Notes: generated by a model from the sequence alone, not told the origin. A stretch of DNA of 64,000 nucleotides from JBHELB01 sp041859045 (GCA_041859045.1 JBHELB010000011.1:18711-82710); one strand, 5' to 3'. Shown: positions 26,621-36,700, counted from the first letter of the stretch. Numbers and translations are program-made.

Positions 26621-27133
26621 CTATGCCGCTCCGCCTGCCGCCTCGGGCCGGCGTGCGCCAAGCTGAGTGTCCATCATGAACAACCCCTGCGGATTGTCGC
26701 CAATCAACTTGAGCTTCTGCACGATCGCGTCCGGATCGGCCTCTTCCTGAATCTGCTCGGTCACAAACCACTGCAAAAACGCCTCGGTGGCGTAATCCGA
26801 TTCCTTGCGGGCAAGGTCCACCAGCTTGTGAATGCGCTTGGTTACCTTGAGTTCATGGTCATAGACGCTCTGAAACGCGGCAAGCGCGCTCGGCCATGTG
26901 CCCTTGGGCTTGTCAATCGCGTCGAGCGTCACGCGGCCCTTGGCCTGCACGATGTACCCGTAAAACTTCATCGCGTGCGTCGTTTCCTCCTGCGCCTGGA
27001 TCTTCAGCCACGCGGCAAAGCCTCCGAGGTTCTGATCCTCGAAATAGGCCGCCATCGCCACGTACGTATACGCAGAATAGAGTTCGTAGTTTAGTTGCTC
27101 GTTCAGGGCCTTCTCCATCGCCTTGCTGATCAT
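26621..27133 (-). CDS. ftnA: Ferritin (FtnA-type iron storage protein)
   Basis: 170 residues of the non-haem bacterial ferritin family; 24 subunits store iron as ferric mineral. The four-helix bundle shows ferroxidase ligands in YELYSAYTYVAMAAYFED (first Glu), QAQEETTHAMKFYGYI (Glu...Glu-x-x-His) and QWFVTEQIQEEADPD. The ATG at 27133 follows AAAGGAG; the frame is open 60 bases further with no better ribosome site. The C-terminus (ARRPEAAGGAA) is a short Ala/Gly tail. It is probably used for iron storage and oxidative protection in a cell rich in Fe-S enzymes. Confidence 0.93.
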   Translation of the reverse strand: MISKAMEKALNEQLNYELYSAYTYVAMAAYFEDQNLGGFAAWLKIQAQEETTHAMKFYGYIVQAKGRVTLDAIDKPKGTWPSALAAFQSVYDHELKVTKRIHKLVDLARKESDYATEAFLQWFVTEQIQEEADPDAIVQKLKLIGDNPQGLFMMDTQLGARRPEAAGGAA

Positions 27134-27196
27134 GAGATACTCCTTTCCTAGAGGCAGTGTATCCGCCTCTCCTTCCGCTGCTTCTCCGTCCACCCC

Positions 27197-27225
27197 AGTA
27201 TACCTTCCCTCCCGAACGGCGTCCA
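27197..27225 (-). promoter_or_regulatory. Candidate ferritin promoter
   Basis: On the minus strand, TGGACG (27225-27220), a 17-base spacer, then TATACT (27202-27197). Four of six and five of six consensus bases, 64 bases upstream of the ferritin start. Confidence 0.5.
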
Positions 27226-27341
27226 GCCTTTGCCGTCCGCGGAATTCCAGAGAATAAACCCGCCGTCTTGTTCGTCTGATTGTTTAGAAGTTCCTCAAAA
27301 AGGAATCAGGCGCCGCGAAGGGCGCATCAAAGGAGGTCGAC

Positions 27342-27791
27342 ATGGCCAGTTGGAAGCGGACTTTGGGGCTCATGATAGCGGTGGCGGCAATACCGTGGTT
27401 CCTGGGGGGCTGCCCCAGCAGCTACGGGAACGCGACCCTGCGAGTCGTGAACGATTCCCCCGTGCCGTTGGTCGAAGTTTATGTATCGCGGACAACCGAT
27501 GACGACTGGGGCGAGAATCAGTTGACAAGCGATATTCCGGGCTACGGGGAACGCGATATTACGGACATTCCGCCGGGAAATTACGACTTGCTCGCAATTG
27601 ACGAGGATGGAGGGTACGCTGAACTCTACGATGTGGAACTCGACGCGGGCGTAGTTTCGGAGTGGACAATTACTGACGCCAAGGACGGCTCGGGTAAGGA
27701 CAGTGAGGTCCAACAGAAGGTCGACCTCGGCCAAAGCGTGGAGGGCGACATCTACCACGAATCGGCCCCGGGCTTAAACCCGAAAAACTAG
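27342..27791 (+). CDS. Small lipoprotein with a beta-sandwich-like domain
   Basis: 149 residues. A near-ideal ribosome site (AAAGGAGGTCGAC) precedes the ATG. The signal peptide ends in a lipobox (WFLGGC). The mature domain (ATLRVVNDSPVPLVEVYVSR...GYGERDITDIPPGNYDLLAI...) has the strand pattern of a small Ig-like or transthyretin-like fold, of the type seen in proteins that begin with 'L-x-V-x-N-x-S'. The acidic C-terminus (DAKDGSGKDSEV) and low pI suggest a surface protein. Function unknown. A bidirectional terminator follows. Confidence 0.65.
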   Translation: MASWKRTLGLMIAVAAIPWFLGGCPSSYGNATLRVVNDSPVPLVEVYVSRTTDDDWGENQLTSDIPGYGERDITDIPPGNYDLLAIDEDGGYAELYDVELDAGVVSEWTITDAKDGSGKDSEVQQKVDLGQSVEGDIYHESAPGLNPKN

Positions 27792-27810
27792 CCCAGCGCC
27801 CCTACACGAA

Positions 27811-27839
27811 AAGAGCCGCCGGTTCTTCCGGCGGCTCTT
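27811..27839. terminator. Bidirectional terminator between lipoprotein and ferredoxin genes
   Basis: AAGAGCCGCCGG / CCGGCGGCTCTT, a perfect 12-bp stem with a TTCTT loop, between convergent genes. The T run is better on the minus strand (CTCTTTTCG). Confidence 0.85.
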
Positions 27840-27860
27840 CGTGTTTCCTGAGAATCTCGC

Positions 27861-28199
27861 CTAACGCGTCGCGGGAACGGGTTCGAGTTCCTCGCCCTTT
27901 CCCTCTTTCTCCTTGTATTCCTCCGCCGTCGGCAGCGGATCCTGAGTGGCATTGATAACCGGCCACTCCGCTGCGTATCTCGTGTTCAGCTCCACATACC
28001 CCTGCCACTTCGCCGGCACGTCTTCCTCGGGGTAAATGGCATGCACCGGACATTCGTCCACGCAGGCACCGCAATCGATACACTCATCCGGGTCAATTAC
28101 CAGCATATTCGCGCCCTCGTGGAAACAATCCACCGGGCACACCGCCACGCAATCCGTGTACTTGCACTTGATGCAGGGTTCGGTAACGTAATGGGACAT
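27861..28199 (-). CDS. fdxA: Seven-iron (3Fe-4S/4Fe-4S) ferredoxin
   Basis: 112 residues of the FdxA type. Cluster motifs CIKCKYTDCVAVCPVDCF (the 3Fe-4S pattern with a widened Cys spacing) and CIDCGACVDECPVHA (4Fe-4S) are followed by the usual WQGYVELNTRYAAEWP tail. It is a low-potential soluble electron carrier. The last 25 residues (KEKEGKGEELEPVPATR) are an extra charged tail. Reduced ferredoxin is also a substrate of the bifurcating hydrogenase encoded 10 kb away, but no direct link is shown here. Confidence 0.93.
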   Translation of the reverse strand: MSHYVTEPCIKCKYTDCVAVCPVDCFHEGANMLVIDPDECIDCGACVDECPVHAIYPEEDVPAKWQGYVELNTRYAAEWPVINATQDPLPTAEEYKEKEGKGEELEPVPATR

Positions 28200-28469
28200 A
28201 TCCTCACTCCATGTTGCCTTCGCGACACGCCGAAAACCGCCTCCGATCTCCGGTTAGCCGCCCTCGAGTCGCGTAAACAGTTGGCGGCACTGAATCATGC
28301 CTAAAAGAATAGCTTTTCTCGGGTATTCATGTCAAGCCGGCCAAGTTCGCTTGATACCTCTTCTCAGCGTCCGTATGATGGCGTTTTCTGGACTGAAATG
28401 ACTAAACCGTTGCAAGATATTCCCAAATTACGTGGAATTTTTCCAACGCGCGAAGGGCAGGGAACGAGA

Positions 28470-29027
28470 ATGTCAACGTTGCCGTTTGTCGAAACAGAGT
28501 TGCCAGGCGTGTTTGAGGTGCATGGACGCCGCTTTGAGGATGCGCGAGGCTACTTCACAGAGGTGCATTCGGAGCGGACCTGGCGTGCGGCGGGGATTGA
28601 CCTCCGCTTTGTGCAGGACAACCTCAGTCAGTCGTCGCGGGGGGTGCTGCGCGGCATGCACTATCAGATCAACCCACATGCCCAGGGCAAATTCGTCCGG
28701 GTGTTGCATGGCGCGGCGTTTGATGTCGCGGTGGATCTGCGTCAGGGCTCACCCACGTTTGGCCGCTGGACGGGTCGGACGTTAAGCGCCGCGAACGCGC
28801 TGGGGCTGTGGATCCCTCCGGGGTTTGCGCACGGATTTCTGGCGCTGGATGATGCAACGGTGTTGTTCTATAAATGCACGGGATTCTACGAGCCCACGGC
28901 GGAACGCACGCTGCATTATGCTGATCCGGCGGTCGGCATTGCCTGGCCGGAAACGCCGCATCTAGTCGCCCCGCGCGACGAGGCCGCGCCGCGTCTGGCG
29001 GACACGGAGACGAATTTCTCCGCGTAG
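28470..29027 (+). CDS. rmlC: dTDP-4-dehydrorhamnose 3,5-epimerase
   Basis: 185 residues, the standard RmlC length. It epimerises dTDP-4-keto-6-deoxyglucose at C3 and C5 on the way to dTDP-L-rhamnose for surface polysaccharide. Motifs: FEDARGYFTEVH, RGMHYQINPHAQGKFVRVL with the catalytic His, DVAVDLRQGSPTFG and PPGFAHGFLAL. The frame opens at 28329, but the ATG at 28470 starts at the conserved N-terminus. No rmlA, rmlB or rmlD is in the window, so it is detached from the rest of its pathway. Confidence 0.93.
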   Translation: MSTLPFVETELPGVFEVHGRRFEDARGYFTEVHSERTWRAAGIDLRFVQDNLSQSSRGVLRGMHYQINPHAQGKFVRVLHGAAFDVAVDLRQGSPTFGRWTGRTLSAANALGLWIPPGFAHGFLALDDATVLFYKCTGFYEPTAERTLHYADPAVGIAWPETPHLVAPRDEAAPRLADTETNFSA

Positions 29028-29035
29028 CCCCGCCT

Positions 29036-29878
29036 TTATCCCTTGATCCCGGTCAGCTTGACGCCCTCGATGAACTGCCGCTGGGTGAAGAAAAACAGCA
29101 CGATAATCGGCAGGGTCATCAGCGAGGAAGCCGCCATCATCGGACCGTACTCGGCCACGCGCTGTCCCTGAAAAAGGGCGAGTCCGACGGATAGCGTGTA
29201 ATGATACTCATCGACGAGGTAGATGAGGGGGGTAATGAAGTCATTCCAGGTGTTGAGAAAGGTGAATAGGGCAACGACCGCAAGCGCCGGAACCGACAAA
29301 GGCATGACCACCCGCCACCAAATGCGCAATTCGCCGTAACCGTCGACCCGGGCGGCGTCGATTAGGTCGCGCGGCACGGTGAGAAAGAATTGGCGCAACA
29401 TAAAAATGAAGAAGGCGTTGCCGAAGAGCGCCGGAACCGTAAGCGGTAAGAACGTGTCGATCCACCCCAGGTAGCGGAAAACCAGAAACACGGGGATCAT
29501 CATGATCTGCGCCGGGGCCAGCATCGTGGCGAGCATCAGGTAAAACAACATGTCGCGGCCCGGCCACCTGCCCCGCGCAAAACCGTACGCGACCATGCTC
29601 GACGACAGTACCGTCGCGGCAACAACGAACGCGCAAAGAAACACCGTGTTTCCGAGAAAGACCCAGAAGCGGAAGGGGGAATCGGGACGAAACAGCTCCT
29701 GGTAGTGTTCAAGTGTGGGGTGAAATACCCAGACCGGGGGATAGCGCTTGATCAGTTCGTTGGGCTTGATGGAACTGGAAATTTGCCAGAACAACGGAAA
29801 CAAAAAAACGACAGAGAGGGAAATCACGAGGATGTATAGCGTAGTTCGGCTAAGTATGTGACGCCACCGGTAGTTCAC
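29036..29878 (-). CDS. Sugar ABC transporter permease, MalG type
   Basis: 280 residues with six membrane helices. The EAA loop that contacts the ATPase reads DAARVDGYGELRIWWRVVMP, and the MalG-like C-terminus is FTQRQFIEGVKLTGIKG. The GTG start at 29878 overlaps the stop of the MalF-type gene (GTGA), with GGCGGAGA upstream. The open frame continues far upstream into the MalF gene but that part is a shadow. With the upstream permease it forms the channel of a CUT1-type sugar importer. The ATPase is not encoded nearby. Confidence 0.93.
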   Translation of the reverse strand: MNYRWRHILSRTTLYILVISLSVVFLFPLFWQISSSIKPNELIKRYPPVWVFHPTLEHYQELFRPDSPFRFWVFLGNTVFLCAFVVAATVLSSSMVAYGFARGRWPGRDMLFYLMLATMLAPAQIMMIPVFLVFRYLGWIDTFLPLTVPALFGNAFFIFMLRQFFLTVPRDLIDAARVDGYGELRIWWRVVMPLSVPALAVVALFTFLNTWNDFITPLIYLVDEYHYTLSVGLALFQGQRVAEYGPMMAASSLMTLPIIVLFFFTQRQFIEGVKLTGIKG

Positions 29879-30801
29879 TCGTTGTCTCCGCCTTCGTAAT
29901 AGACAAACCGCGAGGAAAATGCGAAGAGAAGCGCGGTGAATATGCCAACAATGGCAAACAACACCCACGCCATTGCCGAGGCATACCCAAGCCGGAAGTA
30001 TTCGAACGCATTCTGGAACAGGTAAAGACAGTAGAACAGCGTGGCGGTGCCTGGGCCGCCGTTGGTCATGATGAACGGCTGAGCGAAGGTCTGAATCGCG
30101 CCGATCAGGCCCATGATCAGGGTGAAAAACAATACCGGCGAGGTCATCGGCAGTGTTACGTGCCGAACCTTCTGCCATACCGACGCGCCATCGAGCTCTG
30201 CCGCTTCGTACAGCGTCTTGGGCACATCCTGCAACGCAGCAAGATAGATGACCATCGTGCCGCCGGTTCCCCACAGGCTCATCAAGACGAGGGCGGGCTT
30301 GGCCCAGAACTGACTCTGCAGCCAGTTGGGCGGCGACAGATGGGCGTCGAACAGCACATTCATGGCGTCGCACACGGGGCGAAGCGCCCAGTTCAGGTAA
30401 CCGTACTGCGAATTGAACACCCACACCCAAAGAACGGAAGCCGACACCAACGGCACAATTGCGGGCAGGAAAAAGATCGTGCGAAACAGCGGCCGGGCCT
30501 TCATGTCGCGGTTGAGAAGCAGCGCCAACATGAACGCCACCGCCATGCCCAGCGGCACGGCGAGTACGGTAAAGAACGCGGTGTTCCATAGCGAAGTTTG
30601 GAAGAGCGCATCCGAAAAAAGCTCGCGGTAGTTCGCCAGGCCCACCCATTCCGGCGGATTGAAAATGTCGTACTGCGTGAAACTAAAAATAAACGATGCG
30701 ATGAGCGGTCCTAGCGTAAACAACAGAAAACCGATGAGGTAAGGCGACGTGAAAAACAGCCCCCACCCCAGCGATTGGCGTTGACGGCGTGTCATGGCCA
30801 C
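29875..30801 (-). CDS. Sugar ABC transporter permease, MalF type
   Basis: 308 residues, six membrane helices; the EAA loop reads YEAAELDGASVWQKVRHVTLP. The likely start is GTG at 30801 (GGCGGGA seven bases upstream); an ATG two codons later is the alternative. It sits 4 bases after a lipoprotein gene and overlaps the MalG-type gene, so the three form one operon. A sugar-binding lipoprotein that could serve it lies at 57381-58697. That link is only an inference from type. Confidence 0.93.
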   Translation of the reverse strand: MAMTRRQRQSLGWGLFFTSPYLIGFLLFTLGPLIASFIFSFTQYDIFNPPEWVGLANYRELFSDALFQTSLWNTAFFTVLAVPLGMAVAFMLALLLNRDMKARPLFRTIFFLPAIVPLVSASVLWVWVFNSQYGYLNWALRPVCDAMNVLFDAHLSPPNWLQSQFWAKPALVLMSLWGTGGTMVIYLAALQDVPKTLYEAAELDGASVWQKVRHVTLPMTSPVLFFTLIMGLIGAIQTFAQPFIMTNGGPGTATLFYCLYLFQNAFEYFRLGYASAMAWVLFAIVGIFTALLFAFSSRFVYYEGGDNE

Positions 30802-30805
30802 TCAA

Positions 30806-31531
30806 TTATCCCGCCACGCCCACTTCGGAGGAGACAGGCGAAATGGTCGGCGACTCATTCACGGGGCGCGGCTTCCCAGCCCAGCGCGCCGATTCCACTA
30901 CTGCGGGCAACCAAGTCAGCGCCGCGGCATCTGCGCGACGGTACAACGCGCCGACCATGAATACCCCGTCGTCCACGACGTAGAGTCCACGGAACGCCCG
31001 AGCATAGCCATCCGGCGCGGGCGAAGGGTCATCAGCGGTGAGCGTCAGCCCGTGTACGCGCCCGGCGTCAAAGGGCTGAATCGGCGGGGGCGTCTGTGCA
31101 AACGTCGGCCCCAAGGACTGCCACCACGTCGTCAATTGTTCCTGCAGCGACGGATCGCCGCCGAAATCCGGCATGAGGTCGTCCGGCCCCATGAGGGTGA
31201 CCCTCAGTACGACTTCGTTAAGGCCCGGCACGGTGAGCGCGGCTTCCACCTGCCCGCCAAGCCCAAGGTCTTTTACGGCAACCTGCGTGTTTTCCGGCAC
31301 CGCGAGCGAGAGCGTGCCGAAAACCGAACTCTCGATTTTCGCTTCGCTCGTTAACGCGGGGGCCGGCGCGGCAACGGTGGGTTCAGGGGCGGCGGACTGA
31401 ACAGGCGGGGCGGTGGCCTCCGGCGCGGCAGGGACTTCCTGGGAAGGGCCCTTGCCACAGCCCATGCCGAAAAGAATCGCCAGCGCGCCCAGGATCACTG
31501 GGGCCGCAATCGATGTGCGCAATATGGCCAC
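30806..31531 (-). CDS. Lipoprotein of unknown function in the sugar ABC operon
   Basis: 241 residues, GTG start after GGAGGGGAGA. The signal peptide has a lipobox (LFGMGC), then a Pro/Ala/Glu-rich linker of about 40 residues and a compact domain of about 150 residues (IESSVFGTLSLAVPENTQ...). It is not a periplasmic sugar-binding protein by size or motif. Its place as first gene before the two permeases suggests a membrane-anchored accessory, but no family was recognised. Confidence 0.6.
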   Translation of the reverse strand: MAILRTSIAAPVILGALAILFGMGCGKGPSQEVPAAPEATAPPVQSAAPEPTVAAPAPALTSEAKIESSVFGTLSLAVPENTQVAVKDLGLGGQVEAALTVPGLNEVVLRVTLMGPDDLMPDFGGDPSLQEQLTTWWQSLGPTFAQTPPPIQPFDAGRVHGLTLTADDPSPAPDGYARAFRGLYVVDDGVFMVGALYRRADAAALTWLPAVVESARWAGKPRPVNESPTISPVSSEVGVAG

Positions 31532-31674
31532 TCTCCCCTCCTATCTGCGAAAACCCATCGACACGCCAACAGAATAGCGTGCGCGGGAAATAACCGCAAG
31601 CAACCGAAAGACGTCGCGCAGACGCAGTGCGCTCCGCACGCGAAACGTCCGGAAGGGCGAACGATTGATTAAAA

Positions 31675-31710
31675 CAAACGTTTGACTTATAGGGGCGCTT
31701 GTGGTACCCT
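31675..31710 (+). promoter_or_regulatory. Promoter and probable TetR operator of the RND operon
   Basis: TTGACT (31682-31687), 17-base spacer, TACCCT (31705-31710). The perfect palindrome CAAACGTTTG (31675-31684) overlaps the -35 element, as expected for autorepression by the TetR-type protein encoded 31 bases downstream. Confidence 0.55.
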
Positions 31711-31740
31711 CCTCTGAATGGACGAGACGAAAGGAACGAC

Positions 31741-32436
31741 ATGAGCACAGATGCGAACACAACCGCGCTCGATACCAAACGCCGCTTGGTCTTGGCGGCG
31801 GGCGAGTTGTTTGCGGAGCACGGTCTGGAAGGCGCGAGCATACGCGCCATCGCCGAGAAAGCCAGCGCCAATGTGGCGGCGATCAATTACCATTTCGGTT
31901 CAAAGGAGAATCTGTACCTCGCAGTGCTGGAATATGTGTTTGTGGAGCGACGCGGACGCCCGTTCGAGTCGTTTATCCCGCCCGAGGGCCGCGACGCGAA
32001 GCCTCAGGCGTTTGCGAACGCATTGGCGGCCCTAATACAGGAGCGGTTATGCGGGTGTTTGTTGCTGACGGATAACGCGTGGGCGTTCCGTCTCGCGATG
32101 CGCTCGCTGACCGACGGCGGTCCGGCGTTGGCAACGATTGTGGACCGCTATTTCCGTCCCGATCGCAAGGCCATGATGGATCTGATCCGTTGGTCATGTC
32201 CGCGCCTATCGGAAGCGCAGGCGGAGATGTGGACCAATACGATCATGGCGGAGTTTGTCTTCTACATCTTGGCGCGTGTCCCGCTGCTTCAGTTGATGGG
32301 CAAGAGCGAATACGACCCGGAATATCTTGAGCGGGCGAGCCGTCACATTGCGCAGATGGCGTGCGCGGGATTGGGGCTTCCGGCGCCGCGTTTCACGTCC
32401 CTGGCGAAGCTGAAAACCCAACATGCGCATACGTGA
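31741..32436 (+). CDS. TetR family repressor (CecR-like)
   Basis: 231 residues. The N-terminal helix-turn-helix reads FAEHGLEGASIRAIAEKASANVAAINYHFGSKE, and the larger C-terminal part resembles the DUF1956/CecR-type ligand-binding domain. The ATG at 31741 follows GAAAGGAAC; an earlier in-frame ATG at 31699 lacks a ribosome site. It is the first gene of a tetR-adaptor-RND operon, so it most likely represses that pump until a toxic ligand binds. Confidence 0.9.
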   Translation: MSTDANTTALDTKRRLVLAAGELFAEHGLEGASIRAIAEKASANVAAINYHFGSKENLYLAVLEYVFVERRGRPFESFIPPEGRDAKPQAFANALAALIQERLCGCLLLTDNAWAFRLAMRSLTDGGPALATIVDRYFRPDRKAMMDLIRWSCPRLSEAQAEMWTNTIMAEFVFYILARVPLLQLMGKSEYDPEYLERASRHIAQMACAGLGLPAPRFTSLAKLKTQHAHT

Positions 32437-32491
32437 CGCTTTTTGTAGGCGCCGCGACTGAGTCACCCCCCGGGCAGTAAGGAAGTACGGT

Positions 32492-33718
32492 ATGAGTACA
32501 GCAAGAATATTCATCGGCAAGCACGGCGTGAAGGTTGTCGTCGCGATTATGGTCGGGGCTGGCGGCTATTGGGCCGTGGCGCATGCGCGCGAGGCCGCCG
32601 TTACGCGCGAGGCTTCGGCCAAAGCCGCGCAAGAAGCGCTGAACAACCAGGCGTCAATCGTGCAGACGGCGACGTTGGAGAATATGGCGTTCACGGACAG
32701 CCTCGTGGTGCAGGGTAATGTGGCGGCCAAGCAGTTTGCGCTGGTTCCCGCGCGGGTGCCGGGCGTGCTTGACGCGATCTATGTCGAGGAAGGCGATCCC
32801 ACAGTGGCCGGGGAAACCAAACTATTTCAGACGGAGACGCTTAAGCTGCGCAAAGCGGTCGAGATCGCGCAGCAGGATTTGGCGGCCGCGCGGTGCGGTC
32901 AGTTGGAGGCGGCGGCAAGCCTCGACAAGGTGCGCGCGGACATTCGGAAGGCCGAGGCCGACCACCAGCGTTTCGAGCGGTTGTACAAGAAGGATCGCGC
33001 AGTTTCCGCCGATCAATACGAGCAGATGCAGACACGATACGCCCAAGCGCAGGCGGGCATCGCCTATGCGGAAACGGTCGTTCAACTCGCGGCCGAGCGC
33101 AAGCGGCAGGCGGAATCGGCGTTGGAGATCGCGCAGAAAGATTTGAGCGATGCACTGGTGATCGCGCCGATCAACGGCCGGGTGAGTATACGGATGCGCG
33201 AGCCGGGCGAGATGGGCGAAGTGGGCAAGCCGGTGGTGCGGATCGACGACCCGAGCGTCGTGGAGATCTCGGCGTTCTTGCCCGGAGAGAGTTATGGCCG
33301 CGTGACGGTGAATGTGACGAAGATGCGCGTCTCCGTGGCGGGGCGCGACGCGGGCGAGTGGACCATCTCCTACAAGAGCCCGACCATCGATCCCAGACTG
33401 CGCACATTCGAAGTGAAATGCGTAAACGATCGCCCGACGGCCGAGACGGTTCCCGGCGCAATTGCTCAAGTTGAGGTGATTTTCGAGCAGCGCACCTCGC
33501 TGGGGATCGCGGCGGATGCGATTCAATTGCGCGACAATGGCTCCGTGCTATTCACCATTCAAGACGGCAAGGCGCGGGCTATGCCGGTGACAGCGGGGCT
33601 TCAGGCAAACGGCAAAGTGGAAGTCCGCGGCGACGGACTCAGCGCAGGATTGCCCATCGTAACGCGAGGCCAGTCTTTCCTCAAAGACGGCATGCCCGTG
33701 ACCGTATCCGGAAGTTAA
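32492..33718 (+). CDS. RND efflux periplasmic adaptor (HlyD/AcrA type)
   Basis: 408 residues. One N-terminal membrane helix (VKVVVAIMVGAGGYWAVA), a split lipoyl/biotinyl-like domain around a coiled-coil hairpin (about 110-215, rich in Ala/Glu/Gln: AEADHQRFERLYKKDRAVSA), then the beta-barrel and membrane-proximal domains. DALVIAPINGRVSIRMREPGE is the second lipoyl half. It links the inner-membrane RND pump to an outer-membrane channel; no TolC-like gene is present nearby. It is followed 10 bases later by the pump gene. Confidence 0.92.
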   Translation: MSTARIFIGKHGVKVVVAIMVGAGGYWAVAHAREAAVTREASAKAAQEALNNQASIVQTATLENMAFTDSLVVQGNVAAKQFALVPARVPGVLDAIYVEEGDPTVAGETKLFQTETLKLRKAVEIAQQDLAAARCGQLEAAASLDKVRADIRKAEADHQRFERLYKKDRAVSADQYEQMQTRYAQAQAGIAYAETVVQLAAERKRQAESALEIAQKDLSDALVIAPINGRVSIRMREPGEMGEVGKPVVRIDDPSVVEISAFLPGESYGRVTVNVTKMRVSVAGRDAGEWTISYKSPTIDPRLRTFEVKCVNDRPTAETVPGAIAQVEVIFEQRTSLGIAADAIQLRDNGSVLFTIQDGKARAMPVTAGLQANGKVEVRGDGLSAGLPIVTRGQSFLKDGMPVTVSGS

Positions 33719-33728
33719 GGAGACCGCT

Positions 33729-36700
33729 ATGTCGTTGACCAATTTCGCGGTCCGGCGTCCGGTGGCAATGGCCACGATCGTCCTTGCGTTGATTCTGTTG
33801 GGCGCGAATTCCTATCGCAAGCTCGGCCTCGAAAGCATGCCGAAGATGGACTTGCCGTACATCACGGTAGTGACGGTATATCCTGGCGCAAGTCCACAGG
33901 AAGTCGAAACAGATGTCGCCAAGCGCATTGAAGACGCGGTGGTGTCGATCGACGGCCTGAAACACGTGACCTCCTCATGCATGGAGAACGCGTGTCAGAC
34001 GCTGCTTGAGTTCAACCTTGGCGTCGATGTCGACGTCGCCGCGAATGACGTGCGCGACAAGTTGAATTTGATCCAGGCCGATCTGCCTGAAGACGCGGAA
34101 ACGCCGAAAGTCCTCAAGTTCGACGTAAACGCCGTGCCGATCATCAACCTCGCGCTGCTCGGCGATAAGTCGATTGACGACCTCTTCGACTATGCGGATA
34201 ACACCCTGAAAGACCGCCTTTCGACGATTCCCGGCGTGGCGGAAGTGCAACTGATCGGCGGCTCGAAGCGCGAGGTCGAGGTCCTTATCGACCGGGCCAA
34301 GCTCGCCGCGCGTGGCCTTACTGCGCTGAACATCGTGCAGGCGCTCGAACAGGGCGTCACCAAGATTCCCTCCGGACGTGTGCGCGACGCGGGCGCGGAA
34401 TACTCAGTGAAATTCGACGCCGAGTTTTCGTCCATCGAGCATATCGGCTCGCTGCAAATCGCAAACCAGGACGGACAGCGCTGCTATCTGAGCGACGTGG
34501 CGGAAGTGCGCATGGGCGCGGAAGAACAGCGTCAGGCGGCGTTTCTCGATGGCCGCCCGTGCATCGCCATTCGCGTGGTAAAGAAAGCCGACGCGAACGC
34601 GGTCAAACTCGTTGGGCTGGTGCGTGCGGCCTATACTCCGATCAAAGAGACCCTTCCGGAAGGAATGCAGTTGGAATGGGTGACGGACGACGGTGAGCAT
34701 ATTCAGGCGTCGGTGGACTCCGCATGGAGCAACATCATTCAGGGCATCCTGCTAACGGCCGCAATTCTATTCTTGTTCTTGTATAACTGGCGATCGACGC
34801 TCATTGTGGCCATCACCATGCCGATCACAATCGTCATTGGCTTTTTCTTCATGCAGTTACTGGGCTACACCCTCAACTTGTCCACACTACTGTCGATAGG
34901 CCTCTCCATCGGCATCCTCGTGACCAACTCCATCGTGGTCATCGAAAATATCGTTCATCGGCTCGACATAGATCCCACCCCCAAGGAGGCCGCACGCATC
35001 GGCTCCGGGGAGGTCCTGGTGGCGGTCGCGGCCTCGGCGATCACCAATGTCGTCGTGCTCTTTCCGATCGGTTCGATGTCCAGCCGCGTGGGGCAATTCT
35101 TCGAACCGTTCGCCTACACGATGGTCGCGGTGACCATCGTGTCGCTGTTCATTTCGTTCACCGTGACGCCGATCTTGGCCTCGCTGTTGCTCAAGAAGAA
35201 GCAACCGGGCGCTAAGGTTACTCTCCTTGAACGCGTAGAGGCGCGATGGAACCGCATGTTCGAACGCCTCGAAGACGGCTATGGGCGCCTCATTCACTTT
35301 CTGGCAATGCATCGCATCGCCGGGATCGCGGTGATTTTGTGTTCTCTCCTGTTGCTGGTTCACTCGTTCTCGCTACTGCCCAAGATCGGCATGTCGTTTG
35401 TAAAGGACGAGGACCGCGGGCGCATCTTCGTCAAGCTGGAATACCCAACTCGATACGACCTCGCGAATACTCTCGCGGCGGTCAAAGAAGTGGAAGATCG
35501 CCTCAAGACCGTTCCGACGCTTCAGCACGTGCTCACGACGGTCGGCAAGGTGGAAGGCATCATCGGCCAATCGTCGGAAGGCGTTTATCTGGCGCAGTTG
35601 ATGTTGACGTGCGCGAAGAAGATCGAGCGCACCGAATCGATTCATGACCTGCTCGCCGACGTGCGCGGCAAACTCGCCGGTTATCCGGACTGCATTGTCT
35701 CGGTGAACATTCCGGGAACTATAGGCGGTCAGAACAAGCCGGTCGAGGTCGAGATTGCCGGGGACGATTTCGCGGAACTCGACCAATTGGCCCAAAAGAT
35801 CTCTGCGCTGGCTCAGTCCGTACCCGGCGTAACGGATGTCGACAACACCGTGCGCGTGGGAAAGCCTGAACTTCGGATCCGACCCGATCGTGCGATCCTT
35901 GCGGACCTCGGAGCGCCCGCCACCGGATTGGGAATGATGCTGCGCGGCAATCTGGAGGGGATCAAGGCCTCCACCTTTAAGGAAGGCGCGCGCACGTACG
36001 ATATTCGTGTGAAGCTTGCGGAAGAAGAAGGCCGCAACCAGGTCGAACAGTTTCTGTTTCCCGGCATGCCGGGAAATCCTGTAAACCTGACGGCCATCGC
36101 GAATGTGGAAAATACCCTTGCGCCGGTGCAGGTCACCCGAAGCGACAAGCGGCGCGTTTCGAAAGTGTTCGGCAACCTCGTCGGAAGCACGCCGTTGGGC
36201 ACTGCGGTGCAGAACCTCGACGCGCTAGTGAAAAGCGAGAATCTCCTCCCCTCCGGATACGCGATTCGCTACGCCGGCATGTACGAGGTGATGCAGGAAG
36301 GCAACGAGCAGTTCCTGGAGGCGGGCATCATCGCGATCCTGCTCACGTACCTGACACTTGCGGCACTGCTCGAGTCGTTTACCCAACCGTTCATCATTCT
36401 CGTCACGTTGCCCCTGGCACTCGTGGGTATCATCTACGCCCTCTTCATCACGGGCGAAAGTCTGTCGATGTTTGCGCTGCTCGGCAGCGTCATGCTCATC
36501 GGCGTCGTCGTAAACAATGCCATCCTCATCATGGACCGCGTCAACCAACACCGCGCCGAGGGCGCCCCTCCCCGCAAGGCCATGGAACTCGCCGCCAAGG
36601 ATGAGCTCCGGCCGATCGTCATGATTACGCTCGCCGCCGTGTTGGGCATGTGGCCGCTGGCCACCGGGACCGGGCTCGGCAGCGAAAACCGCGTCGGCAT

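Noticed and set aside
27875..27895. GGTTCGAGTTCC as a tRNA T-arm
   Set aside because: It is the coding end of the ferredoxin gene and no acceptor, D or anticodon stems surround it.
29879..30649. Upstream part of the open frame containing the MalG-type permease
   Set aside because: It lies in the MalF gene in a shifted frame and shows no protein-like sequence; the GTG at 29878 is coupled to the MalF stop.
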